A DNA stretch of 64,000 nucleotides from Paralvinella palmiformis (taxonomy: Eukaryota > Annelida > Polychaeta > Terebellida > Alvinellidae). The position numbers and the translations under genes are program-made. The DNA lies in the NCBI GenBank assembly GCA_025642065.1, contig JAODUP010000510.1, positions 414,501-478,500 on the forward strand, in the 5' to 3' direction. The notes beneath the pieces were generated by a model, which saw only the letters and a list, made by a program, of their open reading frames with translations, did no database searches and was not told where the DNA came from. Below, one piece after another: positions 1-13,925 of this stretch (positions are counted from its first letter, which is position 1; each line of letters begins with the position of its first letter).

Positions 1-778
1 AAATTTCGCACTCTTGGAGCGCGAACACGGCATGCACGTGTATTGCCTCTTGTTCATTGGCTATTTCAAATGCTTCTTCCGGGGAAATGGCGAACGGCAG
101 ATAGCGAAACATGTGCGCGGTGATTGGTCCTTTCTTTAAGCCGCATAGAACCTTCGTCACAATTGATTTATAGGACAGGACGAACACTCTGCCAAGGTCG
201 AGTTGGCCTTTCTTCTTCATCATATAGTACATCAAGGATCCTACGTATCGAGCTGTAGGCCCTTTCATACGTTGTGTGACCGGTATGATTTTACTGGCAC
301 CTGTGGTTCCTGAACTCGTGGCCAGATAGACGACCTTGTCCTTGGTAAGAATGTTGTGCTTCCCTTGCACGATGTCGTTTATGTGAGGAAGGTAATGGTT
401 GTATTTGGTTAACGGGTGAAAAGCGAAGAAGTCGTTTGGGCTTGTTATGCTGGAAAACCTATACTTAATGCCATACATCGTTGATTGGTTGGTGCTCAGT
501 ATATCCATCAGTACTTTAGCCTGCGTCTGTCTGACATTTTTGCACTTTTCGAGGAAATTCCTATAGATCCGTTCACCATTATACGACATCAACGTGAATA
601 CTAGATATTGAACAATCACAGTACACCACGTGTGCGAATCTGCCGGATTTAGTTGCGTCATATGCCAAGTGATGCGTGACGCAGTAGCACTGACCAGCAC
701 CGCGAGTCCTGTTAAAGAGGATAGCGTAACGATTAAATAAATAACATATTGCTTGTGATATATTGTCTTTAACAACAT
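1..778 (-). CDS. GHDC: GH3 domain-containing protein, first coding exon (partial)
   Basis: Open frame of 259 codons from an ATG at 776-778 to the left edge, so the gene continues outside the window. An N-terminal hydrophobic stretch (about residues 11-31) could be a signal anchor. Residues 151-168 read YLATSSGTTGASKIIPVT, matching the conserved nucleotide-binding motif of the GH3/acyl-adenylate superfamily. The flanking residues (ITSPNDFFAFHPLTKYNHYL, then GPTARYVGSLMYYMM) also fit the GH3 fold. Plant GH3 enzymes conjugate amino acids to hormones such as auxin and jasmonate; animal members (GHDC type) have the fold, but their substrate is not established. No intron is visible in this stretch. 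The ATG is chosen because an AT-rich non-coding region starts just upstream. Family assignment is strong; enzymatic role is unknown. Confidence 0.9.
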   Translation of the reverse strand, partial: MLLKTIYHKQYVIYLIVTLSSLTGLAVLVSATASRITWHMTQLNPADSHTWCTVIVQYLVFTLMSYNGERIYRNFLEKCKNVRQTQAKVLMDILSTNQSTMYGIKYRFSSITSPNDFFAFHPLTKYNHYLPHINDIVQGKHNILTKDKVVYLATSSGTTGASKIIPVTQRMKGPTARYVGSLMYYMMKKKGQLDLGRVFVLSYKSIVTKVLCGLKKGPITAHMFRYLPFAISPEEAFEIANEQEAIHVHAVFALQECEI

Positions 779-1079
779 AATTGTTTATAACCTATCAATT
801 TGATTTTAATTAGATTTGGCACATACTTTTTTTCATATTTTTGATAACAGATATATTTTACGACTTAGTTTTAAAACCTATGTTAAATTTCAAATTATTT
901 TAGCCATTCTCCCTCCTTCCTTTAGTTTAACTAGTATCTAAATATATATTTATTACGACTGAGTGATTGTGTCTATTATGTTAAACCATTAAAAATATCA
1001 TCGCTTTATAACAATTTCCTCGTCTGAATTCTGGTCATAATATCAATGATACGAATGCTCTACTTGTAAAAGCCAACAA

Positions 1080-1109
1080 CCTCACTCACTCACTCACTCA
1101 CTCACTCAA
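1080..1109. repeat. (CTCA)n microsatellite
   Basis: About seven perfect CTCA units. A related (GTGA)n tract at 8129-8160 is the tail of a tRNA-type SINE, so this may be the tail of a worn copy; no SINE body is recognisable beside it. Confidence 0.85.
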
Positions 1110-1258
1110 TTGGAAGAATTAAAATAATGTTTTGTGGATTTATGATTTCCAATATGGATCCTTCATAATAATTTATTATTATTATTCGGCCAAATTAAAC
1201 CCAATAATACATTATCCTCATAATGATAACTCACCATCTCCGCGATCAAACTCCCCCT

Positions 1259-1268
1259 CCCCTCCCCC

Positions 1269-1304
<36 letters not shown>

Positions 1305-1305
1305 A
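1259..1305. repeat. C-rich / (CT)n / (AT)n compound microsatellite
   Basis: A C-rich run followed by (CT)n and then (AT)n. The predicted peptide here (IYIYIY) is a repeat artefact. Confidence 0.85.
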
Positions 1306-3224
1306 TGTAGCTCGCTCTATGCGACTAAATAACTACTTATCTAATATTTTATCACACAATCATCATAAGCATTACACCGATAAACTTATTTCCATATTAT
1401 TTCCTGATATAGGAGAAATATATGTTTGGTTTTGTTGTTTCCTGTTTGTCTGTTTTGTTATTTAGACATATAGCACCTCCTACCTGAAATGGTTGCCTCG
1501 AGCGACGTATTTGCCCTAATGAGGCACGCAGAAGCCAAAATTGTGGAACATAAACACAATACGAACGCCTTTCGAATTCTGAGCCTCATACACTTCCCCA
1601 TTTTATCCGTTCGAATTCGATTACGCGAGGTAGCAGCCTTAATATCCCGTACACGTCTGTTATTTTAACTAGCCATCCCTGATGCTAGTACGAGCGACGA
1701 ATCGATGACAGTTCTCAGAAATTCATTCCCAGTTCGAACAACTTCTGTCTGATATTATTGTTCACTCTCCGTTACTATTAGCGTGCGTCTGTCTGAGCTG
1801 TTTTCTCTCAGCGCCCCCACCAGACGAACTAGGTGCAGCCAAAAAATGAACCAGCTTCTCTCAGATAATTCTCTAACCTTTCTGAAGTCCTCTCAAACGC
1901 GTGCTAAGATTATCACGTCCTGCTCGTCACAGCAGACGATAACTAAATATCAATTAAATCGTGCGAAACTAATTTATACATCGGGATGTTTTAATGGGTT
2001 TGTCATCGTCCAGTAACCGAAACGGCAGACTTAATCTTGTTGCCAGTTTTAAATATATTTGTCAAGAAGCATACACAACTGCGACGATTATGGGAAATAA
2101 CGGTTGGGGAGGTTACCCCAAAGAATCAGACTTGCTCAGTCCCTTCTTGTTAAAGTAATTTTAACTATTGCCATCGATTATTATAAATGTTGGCGATATA
2201 ATAGACTAAAAATAATGAAACTGAACTGTTACGATTTTAAAAAGAAAGACGAGTATCTTTTGAGAAGGCGGCACTATTTTTATTCGTAAGCTTGAAATCG
2301 TCTATACCATTTAATATTCCAAGCTGATCGTAAAGTACACACGTCTATAATTTTATATTTGGAGAATGCAAAAAGTAAATTAATTAATTAAAAAAGATTA
2401 TTTATAAAAAAAATTAAATTCGTAACTGTGAATACAGTCCAAATTTTATTACGCCAAAACTGTGCTGGCAATTAAACAAACTTTAAACACTCATTATTAG
2501 GTTCGCAAAATCTGGGAATATTTTACAAGAGGCCTAAACCAACAATGGGTTAAATGGTGTCACATAAAACTCGTGTACCATGGTCCACTGTCCAACATCT
2601 CGCGAAGTAGTAAAATTACTGATTAGACTCGTTCTATACGATATATGAAATCAGACAACTGCATCTGAATGAGTGATAGCGAAGTTCTGATCGAACGAGT
2701 ATACTTAGATCAGGTGACCCAGTCATTGTACGATATAGGTCACGTCCTTCTTATGGCTAAGGAGCGCTGCGTACTCGCATAAATCTGCACTGCAGTTTGT
2801 GGACAGTTTCTGGCGGGTTGCAAAGAAGGGAACGCCAACTTAAAGAACTCACTTATATATAGGAGTATCATACATCATCCAATGTGTGTTTTATACGATT
2901 CGCTCCATAGTTTGCTTCTCTCCGTTGGCGTGACCTCTAAAACAGTCAGGTCACCAACCCAGAAGTGGCCAGAAATGTTTTCAAGGTGGAAGTATAAAAG
3001 GTGATAAGCTGCCCTACTGAATGAGGGTCCAGCCGATTATCTGAAGCTATCACGGTAATGTCAATTATCTTTCTGGTAGACAATTCACAAGTGTACTCAT
3101 GTGTGTTTGCGTTTGTACTCGCACTCACGAAACGCGCTTGGTACATTTACCGTCGATAATTGAAATAAATGCAATGCTTTCTTTGAGCAGACGTAAATTT
3201 CGAGTGGGCAGTTGTGTCAGTAGA

Positions 3225-3330
3225 CAAGTCTAGACCGCCTCTATGGCCTATAGTGGCTAAGAGCGTGGGACTTTCTTACTCATGGTCATGCTGTGCGGGA
3301 GGTCGGAGGTTCGAATACCGGCCGTGACAC
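3225..3330 (+). mobile_element. tRNA-derived SINE head (family D)
   Basis: Contains an A-box-like TGGCTAAGAGCGTGG at about 3252 and a B-box-like GGTTCGAATACC at about 3309, with a long variable-arm-like insert between them, as in Ser/Leu-type tRNAs. The acceptor ends do not pair, so it is a tRNA-derived SINE head rather than a working tRNA. The unrelated body probably continues to about 3440. Only one copy is seen. Confidence 0.6.
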
Positions 3331-3844
3331 TATCGTAGGACGAGTTATTTATCCGACCAGGCAACTGGCAAGCTTTTCTCCGCCGAATATGCCATTAGTC
3401 CCCGCGGTGAAGCAGTAAATTTCAAACCATATGCGTCTCCCTCATTTGAGGTAGGTAAGCCAAGTAAAAAAACGGTCATTTCGACCGTTATTATGACATC
3501 TCGCTAGAAAAAAAGGTCATTTAAGACCCTCCCCCTTTAGTAATCTCTCAGACGTAATCGGGCATTTCTAAGCGGCACACTCGCAGGGTGGGGAGGGTTT
3601 AAATTTTAGATATTTTATTATTTGATTGGTTAGAGCAGTAACAGTTTATTTAATTTTCTTGGTACACTTGAAGCGCATCAATACATCAAGTCTTTTTTAA
3701 CATCTGATTGAACCAAAAACTGTGGACACTATCATAGAACAGTAGAACAAGAAACACAATAATTAGAGCCAATTGAAACACATTTTCAGGTTGTAAACAA
3801 AACTCCAGATGAAACGGACTGAACACTTACTCTCGTCATAATGC

Positions 3845-4070
3845 AAAAGCTATGTTAGAAGATGATGATGATGATTGATGTTTTACGGCTACTTTTGTGC
3901 ACAAGGTAGGCTAAATGGGCCGAGCGACTTCCGAAGGTAATGAGACGAAGTGAAAGACGAAACAACCTTCAGATATGCCCACGCCGGGATTCGAACACGG
4001 GTGGTAGTGATCTGTGGTCCAGCACGCTACCGCTAGACAACGGAGGCGCCCCTAAAAGCTGTGTTAGAAG
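3845..4070 (-). mobile_element. SINE-A, full-length copy with target-site duplications
   Basis: Best copy of the dominant SINE. On the minus strand it starts with a tRNA-like head (GGCGCCTCCG..., A box near GTCTAGCGGTAGCGTGC, B box GTTCGAATCCC), followed by a conserved body (GCATATCTGAAGG, GGCCCATTTAGCC) and an ATC-repeat tail. The body (3862-4053) is flanked by 17-bp direct repeats, AAAAGCTATGTTAGAAG and AAAAGCTGTGTTAGAAG, with one mismatch. A tRNA head, repeat tail and target duplication are the standard signature of LINE-mobilised SINEs. The ATC-type tail suggests an RTE-clade partner LINE (inference). Confidence 0.93.
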
Positions 4071-4137
4071 AGTTTTGTACCGATTCACCTGTTGTAAATT
4101 AATGGAATAATATAAACGTCTATTGATCTTACAGTTA

Positions 4138-4300
4138 AATTGTTTCACGTTTTACGGCCACATTTGGTGCACGATGTAGACTAAACGGGCCGAGCAAGCT
4201 CCAAAGGTAATAAGGCGAAGTCAAAGACATGAGACACCCTTTAGACATGTCCACGGCGAGATTCGAACTCGGGTGGTTAAGATATGTGGAGCATGGATGC
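4138..4300 (-). mobile_element. SINE-A, diverged copy
   Basis: Homologous to the 3862-4053 copy through the body and B box (GATTCGAACTCGGGTGGT on the plus strand). It is clearly more diverged and lacks the last part of the tRNA head. Lying within 100 bp of a second copy, it forms a small cluster of the same family. Confidence 0.85.
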
Positions 4301-4319
4301 ATCATAATGTATAATGAAC

Positions 4320-6140
4320 TGAGCAACTGTTCTAATTACAGCATACGTTGTCAAGTTCGATTTCTTGTCACGACTTCGAAGTAAACTTGATAGGATATAT
4401 TTGAGTATCGAGGAAGGTGTCGGGACACCATTCATCGTCTTTAACTGCAGGCAATCAGTTAATTTGTGTTGTTTAGTCTAGGTATTGGCCATGTCAAGGT
4501 CATACGGGCGAGGAGATATTTGATATCTGGCTGATTGAATGCGTGTGCGTGCGTGCGTGCGTGCGTGCGTGCATGTGCACCTTAAAAGACCCTTCTTCAA
4601 CAACAATATAATAAAATTTGTTATTAAAAACGCGTCATACCACACTATAGTATGTCGAGTCCGTTGTTATTCGGCCAGTACAAGATGTTTACCAACTATA
4701 ACATCCGTGGAAACCCATATACCCAACAAAGTGTAAATTTAATACACTGATACAGTATTCAATTGTTTATTGGTCATCTAACATACAAACATATCGAAAT
4801 TGTTTTTCTAATTTTTCTCATTTTATATAATGCCACCATAAACAACACAGTATACCACCTCGTTCTGGTTGATGACGTAGATGTAAGCTTCTACGTGTTC
4901 CCTTCGAGAACTGTTCGGTATTAAGATGGACGAGATATAGCATCCATTTGGTTATGTACCCAGACAGACATTTATTTCCTATTCATAATCGTGTTAACGC
5001 ATTAAACAAATAACATCGAGACAATCAACGAACTGAATAACAAAACACTAACCAACACCATTTAGAGAACACAATTACCCGGGATACGTCACCTATTCAA
5101 GTATTCAAACCAGGTCAATTAATGAATACGAGGGGGAGGGGATCGAGGAGTATAATAACAGACCTTGTCCCCAAGATAGAGAAAGTTTATTCAGATTGTG
5201 TATTCACGATTAATGATAGCTCACATTGAAGGTCAAAAAGAACGGAAAGTCCCCAGTACGTAGTACAACTCCGTTTTAATCATTAATACATTAATTATTC
5301 GGATATCAAAACTGCGGTCTGGATTGCTTCTGGACAACCAATTCAAAGCACTTTTAGTTCATTGCCTTTGATCAACATTGTCGAAGATTAACGATCACGA
5401 TTAATCATTATTCTTCTACTACAGTTAAAGCTATTAAGGTATCTAGTTCAGATTAGTACCTGCTACCTACAATCTGGCTTCGTATTAATTACATATCGTA
5501 CCCCTCTCTGTTCGCTATTTCTTCAGGCAAAACTTACGCAATCGTAATCCGAATTTCACCAATAGACTTAAAGCCTTCAAGGGGAACACCGTGAACACAA
5601 ACTACATCAGTAACAAGGGATCCATTAAAGCATCACGAAAAGCTGTTTGTCATCTTGTAACGGGGAAGAAATCAAAGCAATCATAAGATTAGTGACAATG
5701 GGTGCTAATAAACTTTGCAGCGACAAGGCAGATTGTTCTGTTGATCGATTTTGAACCTAGATTATAAAAACTAGTTTACGCTTATACCATTTTCAAAAGA
5801 AATATGCGAAAATACATATCAATACTCATAATTGATGTTATCCTCTGGACTTGTTTACGTCAGAATCCAACCGGTAAGCTCTGTGCTAATTAATGCATGC
5901 TACCGTTAATGGCATAGCAATAATCGTGAAATAGGGCATGGGAACACTAGTATTCTCCTTTAAACCTTATGTTAGTAGCAAATACAATCACTTACAAAAC
6001 CAGAGACTAATGAATCCAGAACAAAAAACGCCGTAAACTCTTCAACCAAGTTCAACTTTCACTTAACATACACGAAGCAACAGTTTGAACACCGAATATA
6101 CACTTAATGTTATAGATTTCTGGAAGAACAAAAGCAGGCC
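4320..6140. other. Intergenic region, no gene recognised
   Basis: Apart from the GTGC tract I see no exon with splice context, no RNA gene and no familiar repeat. It lies downstream of the membrane-protein gene that ends at 6141, so its right part probably includes that gene's 3' UTR and poly(A) signal. Confidence 0.4.
4538..4574. repeat. (GTGC)n microsatellite
   Basis: GTGC/GTGT tetranucleotide run. The open frame over it (MRVRACVRACVHVH) is a repeat artefact. Confidence 0.85.
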
Positions 6141-8670
<2,530 letters not shown>

Positions 8671-9361
8671 CTGTAATATTTCAATATTATCCAACCGACA
8701 GAGAGGTACCACGCTTAACTGAGATGTTTACGGACTCAATCCGGAATCCGGCTGTAAAAGACGTTTACAGCAAGATGACAGTCCAGAGAATAATTTCCGG
8801 ATTCACAATGCTATGACGGGTATTTCTGTTTGCGTAAGGGGCTGAATTATTCTGTGTTCTTATTGTTGGCCGAGTAATGGGATAATGCGATGCTGCTTTT
8901 TTTTTACTATAATGAACATACAAGGAGGCACAACATGAGGACAAATATTAAGATTTGATATTACGTAATGTGCCAACAGAGTACATGCTCCGATGTGTCC
9001 TCTGTTGGCTGAGACTGCCTGGTATCGCAGACTTTAGTCGGAGAAATACTATATGAAATATAACAACAACAACAATAACAACAAAAATAATAATAATTAT
9101 AATAAATATCCATAAAACACTATACAACAAACGTGAAGGCTACCATAAACATCAAGTAGACGACAAAAGAACAATTTTATGTTATTTTATGTGGTATTCC
9201 GCGACCAATGAATGGTTTATTTAGGTGATGGGCGTTAGTTATACGACTCAGGGGTGACTCGTTATAGTAACATCCCACAACCGCGGCTAACATGGTGCGA
9301 TTAGAAACCTAACCCGAAGACTTGCAACGCCCCCCCCCCATATTAAACATATTTATAATCC

Positions 9362-10955
9362 TAACTATAATAATAATAATAATATTAATATTAATAAAAA
9401 TAATAATAATAATAATAATAATGTATATTTGATAAAGCGCCCCCTACTAGCAGTAGCCATTCAAAGACCCTGTACAAATAATATGTAATATAATAATACC
9501 CCAAATAATATGTCTGTAAAAACCCTATAAGTTATTTAAAAGATAATTATTATTTATCTGTAAAAGCTATGTTGAACAAGTGTGTTTTATAATGGATTTA
9601 AAATTTACAAGAGATGACACATTTCTATTATCTGCCGGCAACTTATTCCACAAAGTGGGGGCTGCAACACTAAACGCACAATCACCATATGACTTGAGCC
9701 GAGACACTGACACCTGCAATACTATCTGACTGGATGACCTGAGTTTTCGGGATGAGTTTCTAATGGAAACCAGTTCACACAGGTATTCTGGCGCCATATA
9801 TTAATAGATTTATAAATTATTAACAGAATGTTGAAATGGATACGCTGTCTAACAGGTAGCCAACGTAGTTTTTTAAGAATTGGGGTGACATGATCATATT
9901 TTCTAGTATTTGTTACAATGCGAGCTGCACTATTCTGAATTCGTCGAAGGCGATTAATGTTATAATCAGATATGCCATATAACAGGGAGTTACAATAGTC
10001 TATACGAGATGTAACAAAGACATGGACTACAGTTACAAGTGATTCTTGTGTCAAGAATGCTTTTAAACAGTGGATGTTCTTAAGATGGTAGTAGGCAGCT
10101 CGGCATACTGATGTGACATGTTCATACGTGTTAAAATATTGGTCAATAATAACCCCTAAAATTTTACTAACCGATAATTGAAGATCCACCGATCTGTAAT
10201 GCTGGTGTCTTTGGGGATTTAACACAATGTGGCTATGCCACATATAATATTTGTTTTATTATCATTTAGTCTTAGAAGCCGAATATCAGCAATACAATGT
10301 TCTAAATTCTTCAAGGAAGAGGAGAAATTTAACTCATTGTCAGGATCCAGTGATATATACAGTTGTGTGTCATTAGCATACAAGTGATATTTAACCCCAT
10401 ATCGCTGTGCAATGATCCCAAGAGGACAAGTATACATTGTGAAAACCAGAGGACCAAGAACTGAAACCTGTGGTACACCAGATAACAAAAGCTGAATGTC
10501 AGATAAAATACCATGAACAGACACTCTTTGGGAGTGTTGTTCCAGATATGATCGAAACCATTCAAGTACTTTACCTGACAGACCAAACATGTCTTTTAAC
10601 CTAGAGAAAAGTACATTATGGTCAACTGTATCAAATGCAGCAGACAGGTCGAGAAGAACAAGTATTACTGGCTTACCTTGATCAATTGACATCATAATAT
10701 CATTTTTCACCCGAACCAAGGCTGTTTCAGTGGTGTGAGCACTTTTATATGCAGACTATAGTGATTCATTAAGGTTATTATTGATTAAATATTTGTTTAG
10801 ATGGAAAGCAACTGCCCTTTCTATAACTTTAGATAAAAAAGTGAGATTTGAAACAGGTCTAATTGTTTAGAATATTACAGTCCATAGTGTGGTTTTTATT
10901 AATGGTTTTACAAGGGCAGTTTTGATGGATCTTGGGAAAACACCCAGAGGTAATT
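9362..10955 (-). pseudogene. CR1/L2-type LINE, 5'-truncated and decayed (reverse transcriptase and C-terminal region)
   Basis: Read on the minus strand, three broken frames give consecutive parts of a non-LTR reverse transcriptase. First comes a region with RPVSNLTFLSKVIERAV. Next are LDLSAAFDTVDH, SGVPQVSVLGP and YANDTQLY. Last is the C-terminal domain (CNSLLYGI, QNSAARIVTNTRKYDHVTPI, LRWLPVRQRI, FSVAAPTLWNKLPADNR). The catalytic YADD box reads YAND (Asn codon at 10372-10374), and GVPQG reads GVPQV. Internal stops and frameshifts confirm inactivity. The 3' end is a (ATT)n tail at about 9366-9422. It is inserted in an intron of the membrane-protein gene. CR1/L2 clade assignment is by motif style. 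Confidence 0.92.
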
Positions 10956-11019
10956 ATCAGTAGGACAAAGGAAGATCGATCTCATAGGCAATTATCATTA
11001 CGTCGTATTAGCCACTTAC

Positions 11020-11071
11020 CGATGGTTGTCCAGAGTGCTATCTGCAACATGATTTGAATAAACGAGAACGC
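11020..11071 (-). CDS. Candidate internal exon of the membrane-protein gene
   Basis: 52-bp block with acceptor TTTTCAG and donor GTAAGTG. One frame gives a hydrophobic helix, AFSFIQIMLQIALWTTIG, like a first membrane segment. Its phase in that frame (0 to 1) does not join directly to exon 8518-8670 or to 11384-11524. Either another exon lies between them or a boundary differs. Confidence 0.45.
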
Positions 11072-11224
11072 CTGAAAATAATCGGAGAACGACAACCAAT
11101 TAGATCATTAGCTTAGAGGTTACTAGTAGCTCGGGTTGAGTCGAGTCGGTTAGGTCTGGAACTGGTCAAACGGCTGATATATAACCGATGGGCATCAGCC
11201 TAGGGAAACCAAATACAACAAACT

Positions 11225-11310
11225 CGGGTTTGGGTTCGGTTGGATTGGAACCCAGAACCTGGAGGTTTGCAGTGCATTGCATTAATGACTGAGCCATCGG
11301 AGAGCCGGGT
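11225..11310 (-). mobile_element. tRNA-derived SINE head (family C)
   Basis: On the minus strand: A-box-like TGGCTCAGTCATTAATG and B-box-like GGGTTCCAATCC at tRNA-like spacing, without pairing acceptor ends. It lies between two candidate exons, so it is intronic if those are real. Confidence 0.5.
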
Positions 11311-11383
11311 ATTAGTAGGGTTAGAAAATGGCGATTGGATGCGTGCTAGCTAGACAAAACAAGATCATTATATGTGAACTTAC

Positions 11384-11524
11384 CATAGTAAACGTCGTAG
11401 CCACTGCGCTGGGGACCTTCAGGTCCTTCCAACAAAGACAAGTCCTCATTATTGCCATGTTCCCTGCCAAACCGCTTTCTATCTCTGTAATATTGGGCCC
11501 ATTGTCTAAATGACCAACTATTGC
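11384..11524 (-). CDS. Candidate upstream exon, hydrophilic
   Basis: 141-bp block with acceptor TTGTTAG and perfect donor GTAAGTT. It encodes a charged, aromatic segment (SWSFRQWAQYYRDRKRFG, then SLLEGPEGPQRSGYDVYY). Start phase needs two bases and the end leaves one. It probably forms a cytosolic N-terminal region of the membrane protein encoded to the left, but the junction is not phase-proven. No upstream exon or ATG was found. Confidence 0.55.
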
Positions 11525-12704
11525 CTAACAAACCAAAGCTCCTCTAGTGTACACCACCTTTAGACAAACTGTGGCTGTCAGCTGGGCTCGGATTTCTGTT
11601 TTATTGCTTCCCGTAGTTTTATGTACAGAGCTCTTTGGCGTCAACCGTCTCGCTGCTGACCCGTACGTTTGAACGCATGGTAATCGCTGAGTGCGTTTCG
11701 GGAGAAGGTCCTTATGTTCCAATGTTCGCTTTCACAGTTTGTTTTGTTTCTCTCGAGTCTTCGCCGCTTGTGTTTCGATATTATCGACCGCTCTCGTATG
11801 TGGTGGTTTGCAAAAACTCCCCGTGATGTAAGTCTCCAAATGTTCTCAAATCCGGAAAAGTCAGACCAATTCACCGAGAATATTGATAATTTTTGAAAAT
11901 TAAGTATAAGCCAATTAGTGTGGCTTCCAATATATCTGAACTATTTGAAAGTGTACTTGTTGATCAGTTGAGAGAACACTTTGACTCTATTTTATTGCTT
12001 TATCACTTCAGTTTTCAAAAAAGAAATGCAAAAGTTGTCAAGGTGAATTAATGATATTTGTTGATGACTGTAAGCTTCATTTGAAAAACAGTCAAGTAGG
12101 ACTGCTATTCGAACTGATATATCTTCTCCTTTTGATTGTCTCACACATTGGTTATTTACAGCAAGACCACATGCTTTTGGGGTAAGCGATAACATAAGGA
12201 TCCAAGTATAGCAGGGGGGGTGCCACCTACCCCCCGGTCGGGCGGCATTAAGTCCGGTCCTCGACATCATTCTGGAGTTTAGGATATTTGTGTATTCTAA
12301 AGTGTTTGTAAAATATCAACATTTTCACATTTGTTTTTACTCACTTATTGGTTTCACTAACCGAGTAATTATCAAAACAACCAGTTGACTAATAACCCTT
12401 GTTAAACTTTCCTTTGCTGTGGTCCTTTTCATAGAGATCGGTAAATTGGCCGACCAATCAGGAGCTAGTTAGCTTTTAAGCCCTCTTTCGTAATAACGGT
12501 CACCGAGAGCAGAGATTTATAGTGTTTTACTCTCTCAAAGTCCTCCTTAAATGCCATATTGATATAATATTCGATAACACCAAATATTATTTTCTGTTTT
12601 TGACATTTTAGAAGCGAACTTGTTAGTTGTGACTAAAATATAATTAAGAGTAAACTGCATTGTGAGAAAATAATGAAAATAAGCAGTCATCGTTAAGCCT
12701 CATT
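11525..12704. other. Region without a recognised gene
   Basis: Overlapping short frames on both strands at 11525-11896 are mutually antisense and carry no recognisable motif or consistent splice sites. The start of the membrane-protein gene may lie here. A G/C-run near 12212-12237 is low complexity. Confidence 0.4.
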
Positions 12705-13925
12705 CATTCTGTCCAGAAAAGAAAAGGCAGTTTGAAAACATCAGCCGTTCCGCAAGAACTGTCAGCCGTCGCATAAAAAAAATGTCTACCCTTTGGCTTT
12801 CGATGAGAGCACAGGCGTAAAAGATACTGCGCAACAAGGAATTCCACATTACAAAGGAGTTATAGTCTCCTTAGTTGCGCTGAAGGGGAAAACAACTGAG
12901 GCCGACGTCCAGCGAGCGGTCAAATTGGTGATCAACGACATTGGTCTAAAATATGAGCAGGTTTGTGGACTAACTACCGACAGCAAGCCCTCAGTAGTCT
13001 GACGGATAAATGGCGTCATTGTCTTGATGGAGAAGGCACGATCAAACGTAGGCTTCACTAACACAATAATACGAATACATTGCATCATCCACCAGGAGAC
13101 CCTGTGTGCTAAGTCCTTAAAACTGTAAACTTTGTGGGAAAGCAGGTCCTGAATCACCGATAGTTTCAACAACTTCTACTGTAGATAGACCCCGAATATA
13201 GCGATTTGTTATATTATTGTGAAGTCCGCTGGCTTAGCAGAGGGGCCATGTTTTATCGCGTCTATGCCCTTCGTAATGAACTCGCCACGTTTGTTGCGCA
13301 AAAGGGGTTCGATTTGCCAGAGCTCTTAGACCCAGCATGGTTGTAAGATTTGGCATTCTTCGTAGACGTTTCAAAATATATGAATGTGTTGCACATAAAA
13401 TTACAGGGAAGATACCAGTGAATCAACAAACTGTTTGAACACGTCTGCACATTTGAGGTGAAGCTTCATCTGTGGGAAAGACAACTCAAACAATACAATT
13501 ATACACATTTTCCAACGTTGTCTGCAAATCCACCTATTGAGTCCACTACGTATGTTGTTTTTGCTGGGCAGCTGCGAGAACAATTCAAAACTTGATATGC
13601 AGATATGCGTGCAAACAACCAGGCGTTTGCATTAGTTGCAACTCTGTTCGAGGAAAATGTGAGCAGTGTTGCCGTTCACCTGCAGATGGAACTGTTTGAT
13701 TTGCAATGGAACACTGATTTGAAAACCAAGTTTACTGAAGTTGCGATAGTTTTATCAACAATATATTCCAGCCGCCCAGTTCAGCAAAATTATTTTTTGC
13801 AAAGAGCAAGACTGGGAGTAAACTCACTTTAGCAAATTTGGAGGGTATTCTGAGGCTTGTGAGCACACATCTACAGCCTGATATTCAGGGGTTAGTGAAG
13901 CAAGCCCAGCACCAGAATTAAAAAT
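12705..13925 (+). pseudogene. Decayed hAT-superfamily transposase (GTF2IRD2/ZBED-like)
   Basis: Broken frames follow the order of hAT-type transposases of the GTF2IRD2/ZBED group. First is CPEKKRQFENISRSARTVSRR. Next come FDESTGVKDTAQ (the conserved acidic DEST block) and QVCGLTTDSKPSVV. Then follow a CIIHQE-like segment, LAEEGPCFIAS...-type remnants, NELATFVAQKGFDLPELLDP-like sequence, LHLWERQLKQ and a C-terminal tail. Many stops and frameshifts (for example after 13002 and near 13350) show it is dead. The open piece 12793-13002 is just the least damaged part. Terminal inverted repeats were not located. The N-terminal zinc finger is not seen. Confidence 0.82.

Larger units (their letters stand above)
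779..3224. other. AT-rich intergenic region upstream of the GH3 gene
   Basis: I see no convincing exon here. The region includes the GH3 promoter (transcribed leftward), a (CTCA)n tract near 1080, a CT/TA compound microsatellite near 1260-1305, and short open frames without splice context or conserved motifs. The core promoter cannot be fixed from sequence. Confidence 0.5.

Noticed and set aside
3845..4070. tRNA genes at the A/B-box pairs (also 3225, 8240, 11225, 56280, 59440, 61900)
   Set aside because: Acceptor stems do not pair, and several are linked to a shared SINE body, repeat tails and target duplications.
11525..11896. Mutually overlapping frames of 60-77 codons on both strands
   Set aside because: Conflicting strands, no motif, no consistent splice sites.
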